This document shows, in pieces, positions 10,351 through 22,351 of a DNA stretch of 64,000 nt. The notes under the pieces are model-generated. The model searched no databases and was not told the DNA's origin. It worked only from the letters and a program-made list of their open reading frames with translations. The stretch lies in assembly GCA_024138025.1 (NCBI GenBank), contig JAMXBD010000433.1, positions 744,001 to 808,000 of the forward strand, read 5' to 3'. Each line of letters begins with the position of its first letter. The first letter of the stretch is position 1. The position numbers and the translations under genes are program-made. This DNA comes from Combretum micranthum. Its lineage: Eukaryota > Streptophyta > Magnoliopsida > Myrtales > Combretaceae.

Positions 10351-12884
10351 AGGAACAAACAAGTGAGGGCTAGCCATGGACCTTTGTTGGGGCACTCCTA
10401 CGAGCTAGCCTAAACTTGAAGAATAATCAACAGCTTTGTAATGTTGTTGTGTCAATGTTCATCGCTAAATAAAGCTCACAATAAAGCCAAGTTAAGCATG
10501 CTGCGTCCAACATACCTCGAAGTAATGGTGTAGTGGTAGGTATATCGAATGTGCTAGATTCTACAATTTATTTGCAAACTACTTGCCCTTCATTAGCTTT
10601 TATATGTAAGCCCTGACATGTGGCTAGATGGTTACATCGCCATCATCATCTAGTATGAAGTACTCATCCAGCTAATAGATCTTTATGCAGGCTCCTTAGA
10701 TGTCACGTGCAGTCAGTATGGCGCTTAACAACTGCTAACACACTCCTAGCTAATGTATGTTAGTGATAACTATAACCATTTGGTCATCTCTAAGAGTCCA
10801 GTCACTGGACAATGATCATCATCGCTTTAATATAATGGATCTAGTAATGTAACTCAATCTAGGAATTTGCGATATATTTTTGAGTTTTATGATTTACGTG
10901 CAATTGAAAATTAAAGATATGAACGATCTACCCTTGAACGCGGCACACTAAGAAAAGAATCAAACTAGTTGTTTCACTTAATTGATATGTTATACTATCG
11001 AAAAAAACAATACAGAATAATCTTAAGAAAGGAAACTCAATATTATTCAATAGCTCTAGAAAACAATTCCAAGAAAACCAAGAGGCAATTGTTCACAATC
11101 AATGTTAAAAGATAACAAAAAATGTCAAAAAGATTATCCAACATGACTCTGATGACCTTTATATAATCCCATAAGTTGGATAAGGGTAATAAAGGAACAT
11201 AAAAGCCTAAAAAAAATATAAAAGGAAACTAAAAAATAGGCAACTGAAATAGGACATATAGACATGGGAAAAAGCATGGTCGTGTGTCAAGGAGTGAAAC
11301 CCATTGGACACTTGAATCAGGTGTTGTTCTAAGCATCATCAAGGTAGTATAGTGTTCGTAACAGTCCTAAGCATGGCCATGCCCTAGGCCGTGATCTCCT
11401 TAACAACATTGTTTCTTCGTCGTCTCCGTGCCCATAGGTAGACCATCACATACAACCATGTTATGGTGCATGTATGCCTCTATAAATCTTTTGCATGCTC
11501 CAATTCAGTCATGGTCTTTGGCATGGGCATGACCTTCAATATTGGCAAGTTCTCCTTCAAATCTTGCCTTTTCTCCATGCATAAACGCACTAACTCATGC
11601 AAAATAGTAAAGTGCATTAAATAGCACCGCAAATACTCAATCTCTCATTTATTTGACTCATCAAGAATGATTCGTTGAACTAAGTTCATCAATCACCTAA
11701 CTTTAGATTGAGTTACCGGTCTAAATGAATCATGATTCCTATCAAAATGTCTGTGTCTCAAGATGCTTTCTCTCTACCAATGCCATCACTAGGTGTTAAT
11801 TTAGTTATATGAATGGCATGTGGGCTACACCAAGAAAGCTTGCCTGTTGTAGGTATGGAATAAGACGACGATTGACCATGCCTAGTCTCCTAACATGACG
11901 TCATAGATTTGCTTTGCAACATGATAAATGGTAAAAATACACATTTACCCCTACTAAAATACTTCAATTTGACACATTATTGGTGCATTTTAATTTCTTT
12001 TGATTAAAAGCAATGAAATGCATGGATATGGATCAATTATACCAAAAGATCAAAACATGGATTAAGAATGTAAGGTAAATGGTTCATTTGATGCTTTAAG
12101 ATGTGAATTTGAGTTTACGACATTTATGTTATTAGCAATTAAAAAGCAATGGTCTCTTGTTATCTATCTTGAGCAAACGGACATGGTTGATGTCAAATAG
12201 TGTAGTGTAGAAGTGTAGTTTACAGTCTAATAAGTTATTTGAGTTGTGAAGTTATTCTTTATTTTGGTATTCAATGAGTTTAGATAGTATCGATCATATT
12301 ATATAAAACTTGGAAGCACCTGGTGGGATTCTTACTTAAAATTAGCTAGAGTAATTAATTTAAAGAGTGAATTCTATATATACTAGATTTTAATAGATAG
12401 AAAGTAATATATAGATGCTATTATTGTAGTTTTAATGATCTAAAGCAGAATTAATTATATTAACCGAACCCAATTGTCTCAAGCTCTATGTGTAACCAAA
12501 TTTATATTGTTACTTCAAAAGATTGAGTTGACTAAGTAACAACAACAACAGAGCATTCGATATCTAAATAGGAGCACCCCTGATTAGTACATGGACTACT
12601 CTTAATGTTCAAGTTTGAGCCCTTAGTAGTTGCCAACTCATATGAGACGATTTGTAGTTTTCAAGCGGCAACACACACTGAGTAGAGTAGTCGACTTTGA
12701 TTGAACTACTTCATACCAAACTCGACTCAAGCTTCTATTGATGGCTGAGCTACTATTATCATGTGCCAATCGAACAAACTTAGACAAAGTGCCACTGAGT
12801 TTGCATGGAGTGCCTATCAATGCAACTACTGAGTAATGACCAATTTGAGACCAAAACTTTGATGATGCTCTACTAGTAGACTTA
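10351..12884. other. Intergenic stretch without recognised gene
   Basis: This 2.5-kb stretch contains scattered GC-richer patches (11370-11540) and AT-rich sequence. Minus-strand frames at 10146-10358 and 12638-12820 show no known domain. It may be old transposon debris; I could not assign it. Confidence 0.4.
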
Positions 12885-13938
12885 TAGACACCCCGTTTTC
12901 GCTCAATAAGGCTTTAAAACATGAATAAATTGAATATTACATCAAATCGAAAATTTTAAGGATTTTTTAAAATAAAAAGAATAAAAAAATGAATATATGA
13001 TGATTATAAAAATAATAGTAATAAGTTTAATTTTGGGTTTAACATAATACAAGCTTTTCCATGGCCCCAATTAAATGGGTCATAATAAGCTAAACTATTT
13101 AATTGTGCCTAGATATAAAGCTTCAATTTTTATTTTTTATTTTTTATTTTTATTTTTTTTGCAAACTAGAACAAAGCATAAGCCAACATTTTGTATGGTA
13201 AGACACTCACAATGCATTAAAGAGGTCAAGAGTTCAAACCATTGTGAATGCAATTTATGCCTTTTGTTTTTTTGGCTAAGAGGATACCACATGGTGCTTC
13301 ATGATTGGTTCATGTCGATGATGTTAGCTTCATTTTCTACCTTAGGATCCCCCAAAACCACGTTTGCCATGGTTGAAGGACCTACTTCTCGATCATTTTT
13401 TGGTCGAGATTTATTTATGGTTCCACCAAATTAATGGTGAAATAACAAAATATTTGTGGGATATTATGAATTGAGACTAAAAAATGGTCTTGATTCATAG
13501 TTTTGAGGTCCCAAATCAAAGCAAGAAAATTGAAAAAAATGTGAAATGCGGATTTTGCTCAATATGATTCGAGTGAGATTTGAATGATTCTAGAAAGAAT
13601 TGAAGTTTCTTAGGTGTTTAGAATCAATCAAAATCACCATAATATTTGATTTTATCCATCAAAATCCACATAATCACATATTTTTTCCAATTTTCAAATA
13701 TTCAAACCTTATTTTTCAAGATTTAGGGATCACAAAATTTGATACATTCCAACTTTGATTCGAGGTCCTATAGTATAAATAGGAGCTCGTACAATGCTTC
13801 CCTCATCAAAAATCACAAGAAAAATCACTCAAACAAGTATGAATCAAGTGTTCTAACATTTTAGGTTTTGAAACTTTTTCTTTGAAATTCCAATTTTACA
13901 AGTATTTTTGAAAGATTTGGAGGATAAAAGAGGGTTTC
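12885..13938 (+). mobile_element. Tekay/Del-type LTR, left part (split by the 17-kb element)
   Basis: The segment starts with gacaccccg, resembling the ACACCCCG start common in chromovirus LTRs. A TATA box (TATAAATAG, 13774-13782) is followed by a CA-rich transcribed leader with repeated AAAATCAC words. The LTR is interrupted at 13938 and appears to continue at 31202. Joined length would be about 2.75 kb. No target duplication was found for this LTR. Confidence 0.55.
13774..13782 (+). promoter_or_regulatory. TATA box of the split LTR
   Basis: TATAAATAG followed about 30 bp later by a leader rich in AAAATCAC repeats, the common layout of an LTR U3/R boundary. Confidence 0.5.
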
Positions 13939-15564
13939 TCATAAGTCTTTTACACTCTATTCTATTCACACTAAATCAAGCTTGATGTGATTCATTTTTA
14001 GGAAAATCCCAATGGTTTTGTGCTTTTATGATTTAAATGTTGTTTTTTTCAACTCCTAAGATCATAAAAAGAAGAAACAAAGTGGTTTGAATTAAGATTG
14101 GAGTAAAACGACAATAATATTTTAAGACAGACTCAACCGAGAATGCCAAAGACCCTAACCAAGAAAAAAAAGGTAAAAGTGCAAATCGTGACGTCAAACG
14201 TGCCCTCGATCTACCCCATGGTTTACACTAAGATAAATGTGCCTTGACAGAGTCTAATCGTGCCCAAGAATCGCACTTGAGATTCTACCCACGGTTCAAA
14301 CTAACCCTAGATTGTGCCTCTGAAGAAAAGGCACAACTTAGATTAAAACCAACCTTCGAGTTTGTGATTTAAGCCACGAAAATTGACCCCATCACGTGTC
14401 TATTACTCTGCCCTCACGCGCAAGAATAAGACAAATTTCGTTATAAAGAACCTGCTGCATCAGCGAATAAAATCTTCATGATTTTTGTGTTGTATCACTA
14501 TAAATAAACATGGACGGATGTGCAATAATGTATTGTACCATACGTAACAAATCCATGATATAGTATAGAGTAGTGAGAGAATTTTTAGTAGAAGAAATCT
14601 TTTTTCTTACTAGATATTCGTGTTTTCTAGGTAAATTCATATTGAACTCGAAGTTTTTTCTTGCAAGATTTTTATGCTTAATCTGTAATTTTTATCTTTA
14701 ATTTCATTTTATGCCTCTTGAGTCTATACTTAATGTTTACATTTATAGAGGAACAATCATTTTTAACTTAAGGTTTGTGAATCCAAGACTCGATTCATGT
14801 GATTTCAAATGTATTTTAATTGAATATTGACTGGGTATTTGTAATTAATAGCTAAAATTTAATTTCGTGGGTCTAATTGTGTGGTGCACCTTTTAGATCC
14901 GTTTTGATTTCAACTGAATAGACTGAGAGATCATTCTTTTGAGTAGATCTTGGCTGCTAATGAAGTTAGTCATAATCACCTAAAGATAGGGATGGTGAAA
15001 CTTTCTATCACTTGGTTTTAAATTCATTAAAATAAGTCTTATTCAATAGATTCTTAATATTTATGCGGATCTAGGTTGCTAATAATTTGTGAAGAGATTC
15101 TGGTAGTTTGACATAGATCTAGAGTTTCTAACATTGAGAGAGACTTTAGCTTACCTTAGTGAATCTGATAGTGCACCTATATCTAATAAATAACTCTTTA
15201 AGTTTGTTAAGAAATCACATTATAAGGAATTAGTGAAGTAAATCTTAAGTCCCGTTTTGCATTAACAAACTTATATCCTTAATTTTCCTTGAAAACATGT
15301 ATATAATTAGTCTTAACCTCAGCGTAGCTTTTTGTTATTTACCATGTTCTTCTAAATCTTTATTTGACTAGATAATAGATGAAAAGTGAGTATGGTAGAT
15401 GCTAATGATCCCCGTATGACCTAATACTTTCCATGCTACTTCGGTAAAGACGCTTGCCTATGTTGGTCATTATAATCGAAATTGAACAAAACTTATTAGT
15501 ATTTTATAAATTTTTGAAAACTTTAACTTCATATTTTGTAAAATGATCCTATAACCAAGTTTTT
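13939..15564 (+). repeat. 5' LTR of the 17-kb Athila-like element
   Basis: The LTR begins tcataagtc (TGATA in the other copy) and runs to the primer site at 15565. It contains GC-richer patches with cgtgcc words near 14190-14400, typical of Athila LTRs. It aligns along its length with 29594-31201. Confidence 0.75.
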
Positions 15565-15582
15565 TGATGCCGTTGCTAGGGA
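15565..15582 (+). other. Primer-binding site (tRNA-Asp type), decayed
   Basis: The sequence tgatgccgttgctaggga differs from the canonical Athila/Tat site TGGCGCCGTTGCCGGGGA at four positions. All four differences are C-to-T or G-to-A transitions, as expected from methylation decay. Confidence 0.75.
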
Positions 15583-16078
15583 TCGACATTGAATTCATGA
15601 AAATGAAGCTCAATGAAGCACTACATGAAATTTAGAATCTATTAGACTAGTCACTAAACCTGTGAATAGTCTAAATAATTTTCTCTTTTTGTTTGTTTTT
15701 GTTTTGTACATATTCTTTGTTTTTCTGTAAATATCATCTTGTACATAGTTTATTTTCTTGTGAATATCTTGTTTCTGTTTTTCTTTTCCCTGCTCATATC
15801 GCTAACCCTTTTTTTTTGTTTATATATATGTAAATTATGTATATATTTTGTTCTATTTTTAAGTTGTTATTGTACATAATCTTTTTATCTGTTTGTGAAT
15901 ATACCTATATAGTTTTTTTAGTCCTTTTTGTTGATAATTTTCGTTTTATATAGAATCTATTGTTGTATATCAGTCGTGCCGCTGTTGTTTCATAGTTTTT
16001 TTTCTATTTTTATCAGAGTTAGTCTGTTGTAAAAAGTCTTCATAGACTAATTCCTTACCATAATAAAACTGTAGGATT
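15583..16078 (+). other. T-rich untranslated leader of the 17-kb element
   Basis: The stretch is T-rich with many ttttgttt words and no long frame. It corresponds to the 5' internal leader between primer site and gag. Confidence 0.5.
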
Positions 16079-17430
16079 ATGACTATGAGTCAATCTTACC
16101 TCTTGTTTCCCTATAATCCAGAGCCACAACGAATAGGAAGAACCTCCATGCGCTTTGTTAGGAAAAGAAAATCAAGTTTCTAAAGAAATAATGGCTCATA
16201 GAGTTACCCCTATCAATAACTAGGAGGAGGAGTTTTATGAGCCAAATGGGATGTTAAATGGAGAAAACAACATGGGTAGGGTAAACCATCCTACTATAAC
16301 TATGTTAGACTTTTGTAGGCTAAACTTAGAAGGCATTGATACAAGTATAGTTAGGCATAAGGTGGTAGCAAACAATTTTAAAACAAAACCCAATGTTATT
16401 CAAATGGTGCATCAATACGTCTAGTTTGATGGATTGTAAGATGAGGACCCTAATACCTACCTCCAACAATTCTTGGAAATTTGTGATACCTTAAAGATAA
16501 ATGAAGCCTTTGATGATGCCATACGTCTACGGTTGTTTTCTTTTTCTTTAGGAGGGAATGTAAAGAAATGGCTCAATAGTCTGCTTAGACAATCCATAAC
16601 CACCTAACAACAAATGGTTGAACAGTTTATGAGGAAATACTTTCCACCCTCTAGAATAACAAAGCCGAGAGTAGATATAGTTTCCTTTCACCATCTAGAA
16701 TCCGAAACCCTCTATGAAGTTTTTGAGAGGTGGACAGAGTTGCTAAGTAGGTGCCCACATCCTGGACTGCCTAAATGGACACAAGTCTAAACCTTTTACA
16801 ATGGGCTAAACTATGGAACTAGGCAACTTATTGATGGAGCAATAGGAGGGAGTCTGAGCAATAAATCCTTAGAGGAATGTTTGAACTTGCTTGAGAATAT
16901 GGCCAATAACCATTACTAGTGGTCTTCTATCAAGGCTAAGAATGAAAAGATTAGAGGAGTATTTGAACTAGATGTAGTCACATCCTTAACCTCCAAGATA
17001 GAAGCTCTCTCTAGAAAGGTTGACAATATGACTATGGGAGATGGCTATGTGAATATGGTTGATGGAAATATTGCATGACTTTTGAAAATGTAGAGTTTGT
17101 TCGAAATTATGGACCTAAGAATACTTCAGGTAGAATAACAACAATTTTCAAAACCCAAGTTTTTTTCCACAAAACATTAAAAAACAATAGGGTCAAGGAT
17201 CATCTATGTCCCAGGATAGCAAGCTTTCTTTAGAGGAATTAATTCTTCAGTTTATCAAGGCTTCTAAGGCCAGATAGCAAGGAATTGATATTGCTTTAAG
17301 GAATCACATAGTTACCATCCATAACCTAAAGACACAATTAGGTTAGATTTCTAAACTCATATGAGAAAGACCCCAAGAAACTTTGCTAACCAACATAGGA
17401 GCGGATTTGAAGGATCAAGCTAAAAGATAA
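16079..17430 (+). pseudogene. gag: Athila-type gag, inactivated
   Basis: The frame starting near 16200 contains the retrotransposon gag core: LQQFLEICDTLKIN, AIRLRLFSFSLGG, KYFPPSRI, LYEVFERWTELLSRCPHPG and FYNGLNYGTRQLIDGA, ending in the ISKLI-ERPQET motif that Athila gags carry before the pol junction. In-frame stops occur at 16221, 16422, 16437, 16605, 16788 and 16917. The residues around them suggest each replaces a glutamine codon (CAG or CAA to TAG or TAA). Frameshifts occur near 16180 and 17080. After the ERPQET motif and GADLKDQAKR the homology stops, so the pol that should follow is absent. Confidence 0.8.
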
Positions 17431-18053
17431 AAGTGAAGAAGATAGACTCCTAGGATGACTAATCATAGCCTTTCATTAAATTGTTTTATTTGTTTGGAAG
17501 ATGTAATTTTCCTTGATTTAAAAAGACCTTGAATATGGTTGTTTTGTTGATGAATGTTTGATGAATGATTGAGACTTTGATTATTTTTTATAAGAAGTTC
17601 TAGTAATTATGAATGATGTTTTTGAAGATTGAATGGAAATTTGAATGGTGTTTTTAGTTAAATTCCTTGTTGAAGCTCGAATAACAGGGATGCAATTGCC
17701 TTTGAGCTTTCATGTTTGTTTCAAAGTGTTCTTACAAGAATCCACCTAATAATTTTGGTTGTGAAGGAGCCCATGGTTCATAAAAATGAATAATTTTTTT
17801 TGCAATAGTTGCAATCACAACTTGATTCAAGTCCATGATTGTGACTATGGTTACCCTTTTCTTTAATTCTTTATTCTTTATATTTTTAATTGGGGTTAAA
17901 ATAAATGTCACGATTCTTGTCTAATATTCTTTTGTGCAGGTTTAATAAAGGCTAATTCAAGGCCGCGATTATTTATTCTTTAAATATTCTAAAATAGAAT
18001 ATATATATATCACATCCTAAAATGTGTCCATGTTTGGACCATGATTCGTTTAG
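17431..18053 (+). other. Spacer between gag and the env-position unit
   Basis: AT-rich noncoding DNA. A TTTTGTGCAG acceptor-like site ends at 17939. Its length (about 620 bp) is close to the 660 bp between integrase and the matching TATA box in the minus-strand Athila copy at 53 kb. Confidence 0.45.
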
Positions 18054-18200
18054 TATATAAGCTTCAATACTATTGTTTCCCTCTCATTCATTGCTTCGTT
18101 CAAAATCATAACAAACCCAATAAACCCTCGATACATCTTAATCTACAAAATCAATAAAAATCACTATTTCACAACATTTTTGGCATCAAACTAACAAGGT
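18054..18200 (+). promoter_or_regulatory. Candidate internal promoter, leader and splice donor
   Basis: TATATAAG (18054-18061) is followed by CTCTCATTCATT, a CA-rich leader, CATTTTTGGC and the donor AAG|GTAAGCAC with GT at 18199-18200. The same order and spacing occur on the minus strand at 52828-52684 ahead of the equivalent frame of another Athila copy (TATA to donor 145 versus about 139 bp). The acceptor here is uncertain; TATAG at 18251 is close for a plant intron. Confidence 0.5.
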
Positions 18201-18251
18201 AAGCACATTTCATTCCTCTTTATTTCAATATTGTGGTTTATATCATTATAG

Positions 18252-19760
18252 ATACTCGTTTAATCTTCGTAAAGAGGAAGGCAACCTAGAAATAAAACAA
18301 GAAGGCTAGAAATTATTCTAAGCCTTCCTCTTCACAAGTAAGTGCACCTAACTAACCTTCAGTAGGTTTAAACTTTGATGACAAGGCAAAATATGAGATT
18401 TTTCTCTTTAAGAAACAAATTGAGGCAAATATTGTGATGGCGTGGGAAGTAATAAGAAGTTATGGATTAGAAGAGGAGTTTAAACAGTATTTTGAAGACT
18501 AGGCTTGGGAGAAAGTATTTGATATCAGGGAAGAAGCGTATGGTGAAGTCAACCTAGCCTTCTTAGCAAGTTTTAGGACTGGGCACTAAGTGCTAAGTAT
18601 GGAAGATATAGTTACTTTTTATGCTTTTGGAGAATATAGAAGGGCACCCATGAGAGAATTCATAGTAGCAATGGGCTTGTATGATAATGAAGAAGAGATA
18701 ATGAGTAAGAATTTGAAGAACTTGCCCATAAAGGTACCAAAGGAACAAATAAAGACTTTTGTGGCAAAGGAAATAGAGGGCTGCCTTATACCATCGAAGA
18801 CAGTGGCCTCTAGCCTTAAAAAGAAAAGTGTTAGAATTCTCCATTATATGCTTGTCGAGAGAATTTGAAGGGAGCTACTATAATCGAAGAAGCTGAGATA
18901 CATCCTGTCTATGACATGATGAAGAAGAGGATAATGAATGTGGGTCTATTAGTGGCCTGGAGAATCAGGCATCGGGCAAGTATGCAGGATAAAGGTATAT
19001 TCCTTGGTGGTCTAATCACTAGGATTTTAAAGAACTTGAGGTGATGGCCTAAAATACTGAAGAAGCAATTGCTGCACCAGCATAGGAAGAACTACCCCCC
19101 CTTTGTGCCTGCACAACAAGCTCCAACCCACTATTCTGCAGCTAGCTTCAATAAATTAGAGAGTGAACTGAGGGAATTGAAGGAGAAGCTAGCTGCATTT
19201 GAGCAGAAGTATGATAAAGATGTGGGTGCCTTGAAGAGGGATATGAAGAAGCTAATGGAGATGCTTACCCATGCCCCTTACCCACAACCCAAGCAGTCTA
19301 AAAGAATAAACCCTGAACCCACCTTAGCTGAGTTAGTGATGATAACAATGATACTAGGCTTTCCTCACCTTCTATATGCATACCCTCTTCTATACACATA
19401 CAAACACAATTATCCTCCCACAATAAGTCTAAACACAAAGCCTACCTTAAACATAACCTTCCCCTATAAAAGAACAACCACCAGAAGTTAGGATGGCTAA
19501 GTCACCTACTCATTTTCCAAGTGGGGACAATGATTCCACTCTTTTAACACAAACCTAACAATAAAAACAATCCCCTAACCCTCTAGTGCTTGAACCTATT
19601 CCAAAATCTGTTCTAATTCCCATCCCCCAACCACAATCTACAGAACAACACCAGCTAAACCTTCCAATTAAACCTCTACCTATCATACTCCCACAGGGTA
19701 TTCTAGTAGTAACGATACATCATATAACTAACTGAGGCCTTTAGGAAGTTACGTGAGTAC
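18252..19760 (+). pseudogene. Env-position frame, part 1: Athila ORF1-like domain and coiled coil
   Basis: After a basic Lys/Ser-rich N-terminus (VKRKAT, SKPSSSQ) the frame reads WEVIRSYGLEEEF, then AFGEYRRAPMREFIVAMGLY and later GIFLGGLITRILKNLR. These match the plant Athila ORF1/putative transposon-protein domain also seen at 51.0-51.9 kb. A coiled coil follows (19135-19270; SELRELKEKLAAFEQKYDKD) and then a Pro-rich segment. Stops at about 18502, 18588, 18867 and 19075 break it. The function of this family is unknown. The frame is cut at 19760 by an antisense solo LTR. Confidence 0.65.
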
Positions 19761-21021
19761 TGTACAACTAACATGCCTCGTGGTGTGGATAGATATAACA
19801 TGATCGAAAGTTGTTAGAATAAGAAAAATAATATATATATATAAGCCGTATATAAAAAACTTTACAAAAATCCAAGGTCATCACATAAGCTTACAACTTT
19901 ATCTCCAAGGACAACACATAAACATATACCACAAGGATATACAGGAGATTACATTCACAAAACTTATATAATTACAAACATTAACTCTAGGTCTTTATTA
20001 CATAAGAATGTTTTCCTTACTTAAACACAAATACATAGCTTTACTTTCTACACTACTCCTATACTTCATCTTAGTCCAAGTTGTCTTGCTTAAATTCTTG
20101 TAAACAACAGCCCAAAGGAGCGTGAGCATAACACGCTCAGTGAATAACAGAATCTTAACATAGTTCATTAACATAAATGAAGATTTGATTAACAAGCATA
20201 TGGAATGTATCAATCAAACATATGTAACAAACATGATTTGGATGATCGCAATCTAAACCTATAGAGATTTACGCCCTCCTTGGGGTTTGAAGGATTAGTT
20301 AAATAATTCATATCTATGAGAATTCAAAAACTAAAGAAGGAGAACTATTTTCAAATTAATTTATTATTTGTAAATAATACAACACATATATCTTTACTTC
20401 ATTTAGAACTTGGAAATCCCTACTAAGTATTAATACTCTAAAATTAACTCTAACACAAGCGACCTCCTTCATTGCCTACATAGTTTTTGTGAAGCTGACA
20501 ACCCTATGGTAATAAACTTTAACCAGATTTACTGGATTCATCAAAGCATTACCACAAAATTGAAATATTAATACGTGACATGAGTACCATATTAATACAA
20601 ATATGATGTCGTGTAATGCATGGCTGTTTAATTTTAAAGCTCTGGAAAGTTTTATCTCGTATTATTTAGTGGTCACTTCCTTTTTAGACAATCATCAGTT
20701 CAAGCTACCTAATCATTATCAAGCAAGTAATTGTCACTTTGAACATTAGAATTTGTAATTTATTCATAACAGACATAGCATACAAGATTTCCCAACCTCA
20801 TGCATTTGATCTATTTCAATTATATTTTACTATGTTCCACTACTTTACAATCACAAGCAATGTGAAAAGATTCAAGTTACTCACCTTTGCATATCACCTC
20901 AATCATCTTAATAATCACTTGGGAAATCTAGGTCTTCATTTAAGATTCTTGTAAGATAAAGACTCATTTACTAAGGATTACTCATGAAAAGGAAGCATAA
21001 ATTACATTTAAGATCAAAAGA

Positions 21022-21029
21022 GGGGGGGG

Positions 21030-21070
<41 letters not shown>

Positions 21071-21098
21071 GGGGGGGGGGGGGGGGGGGGGGGGGGGG
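21022..21098 (+). repeat. 77-nt near-pure G homopolymer
   Basis: Positions 21022-21098 are all G except A at 21032 and T at 21070. It lies inside an antisense solo LTR, so in that LTR's sense it is a C run. It could form G-quadruplexes, and its exact length in the assembly should not be trusted. Confidence 0.9.
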
Positions 21099-21310
21099 TA
21101 GAGATCCATATGCCCCTCACTACGCCCCATATGGAAGGGTATGTGAAATAGACCAAAGGATAGGGGCTACTACGCCCTATACTTGTATTCGACTAGGTTG
21201 GGCAAAGGGGCTACCATGCCCCTTGATATGCCCCATATGGAGGGGCGTATCAACCCAAAATGGCACACAAAATGTGCCACACCCTCCACTATGCCCCATG
21301 TCAAAATACG
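21099..21310. repeat. Repeated GCCCCATATGGA-type palindromic words
   Basis: Variants of tacgccccatatgga recur at about 21131, 21229 and 21290 together with ggggcgta complements, giving several imperfect palindromes. They lie in the U3-like part of the solo LTR and may be remnants of short tandem units. Confidence 0.5.
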
Positions 21311-22351
21311 ATGAAACTTACTTCTTAACTCCAAGATTTTACACATTTTAACCAACTTCAAAGAACTTGTTGCCAAACAAAACACTATAACATCACTATA
21401 AAAGATACAAATTCATCTCTTTTAGTATCATAATGCCTTACACTTAGCCATTCCTAACATCAACATCAATAACCATCCATATACAACTTCATTTCTTTCC
21501 AACCAACAATAGTCCATCAAATCAAAGATTTAAGACTTGGACTATCAATTTCTTCACTTAGCTCTCACTTATCTAACTTCAACATCATCAACAACTTCCT
21601 TTCCACCACTAAGAAATATTAACTCTAAACAAAAGCATTCACATCTCAAGATTGACAAGGCAAAGAGAAGCAATAACTTACTTAAAAGAGTCTTGACTTG
21701 TTGATTTGTACTTGAAATGGATTTTAAAAGAACTTTAGGAGAGAAAATGATGAAGTAAAATTATGGAGTGTGTGCGTGTGTGTGTGCGTGTCTGCTAAAA
21801 AGAAGTAGAAGAGATCATTTTTGGCTTAATTAAGTTGATATTTATCTCAAAATTAGCCAATGTGAATTTGACTTTTGAGGCTTATTAAAACTGATTTTGC
21901 GTGTGTGAGTATATGTTATTATGGTAGGGTTAAATGGGCTTAAATTGGCAAGCTTTGCAAGATTGAGCTTAACTTTTGTTACATACAAATTGGGCCTCTA
22001 CAAGAATAAGAACCAACAATGTGAAATTAATGCAAAGTTTCATTAGCTTAGATTATGGATTCAGTTAAATAGAAAATTTCTCTTATGGAAACTATAATTA
22101 TGTTTCTCATAATTTAGAGATTATGTTTTGAAAATTCAAATTCCTAATAGTTCTTAAAAATAAAATTATTGTTAAATAATTTGAAATAGATCAATTAAAA
22201 TTGTTGAATTTTCTTATTTCATTTAATTCATCATAAGCTTATTATTATACTTAAATCTACCAATCATACCATTCACTCAACTTTTATATTAAAACTTCAT
22301 TAATTTAAATCTATTCTTTAAATCTACTCATGGAAAAACTTGGGGGTTACA

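Larger units (their letters stand above)
19761..22351 (-). mobile_element. Antisense solo LTR (chromovirus type) inside the 17-kb element
   Basis: On the plus strand the segment begins TGTACAACTA and ends GGGGGTTACA, so in its own sense it starts TGTAACCCCC, the usual start of Tekay-type LTRs. The tetramer gtac flanks both sides (19757-19760 and 22352-22355); an agtac pentamer would match if one A was lost. It shares phrases with the LTR at 23473-27296 (atgtatcaatcaaacatatg, gagatttacgcc). No primer site or coding sequence adjoins, so a solo LTR is likely. Confidence 0.6.

Noticed and set aside
13186..13330. A possible tRNA-derived SINE: atggtaagaca (A box-like) and gagttcaaacc (B box-like) 30 bp apart
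   Set aside because: No A-tail, target duplication or second copy was found and it lies inside an LTR.
18593..18844. Minus-strand frame opposite the Athila ORF1-like domain
   Set aside because: It is the shadow of the plus-strand frame that carries the recognisable domain.
20971..21156. A minus-strand frame with a long proline run
   Set aside because: The prolines are only the translation of the G homopolymer.
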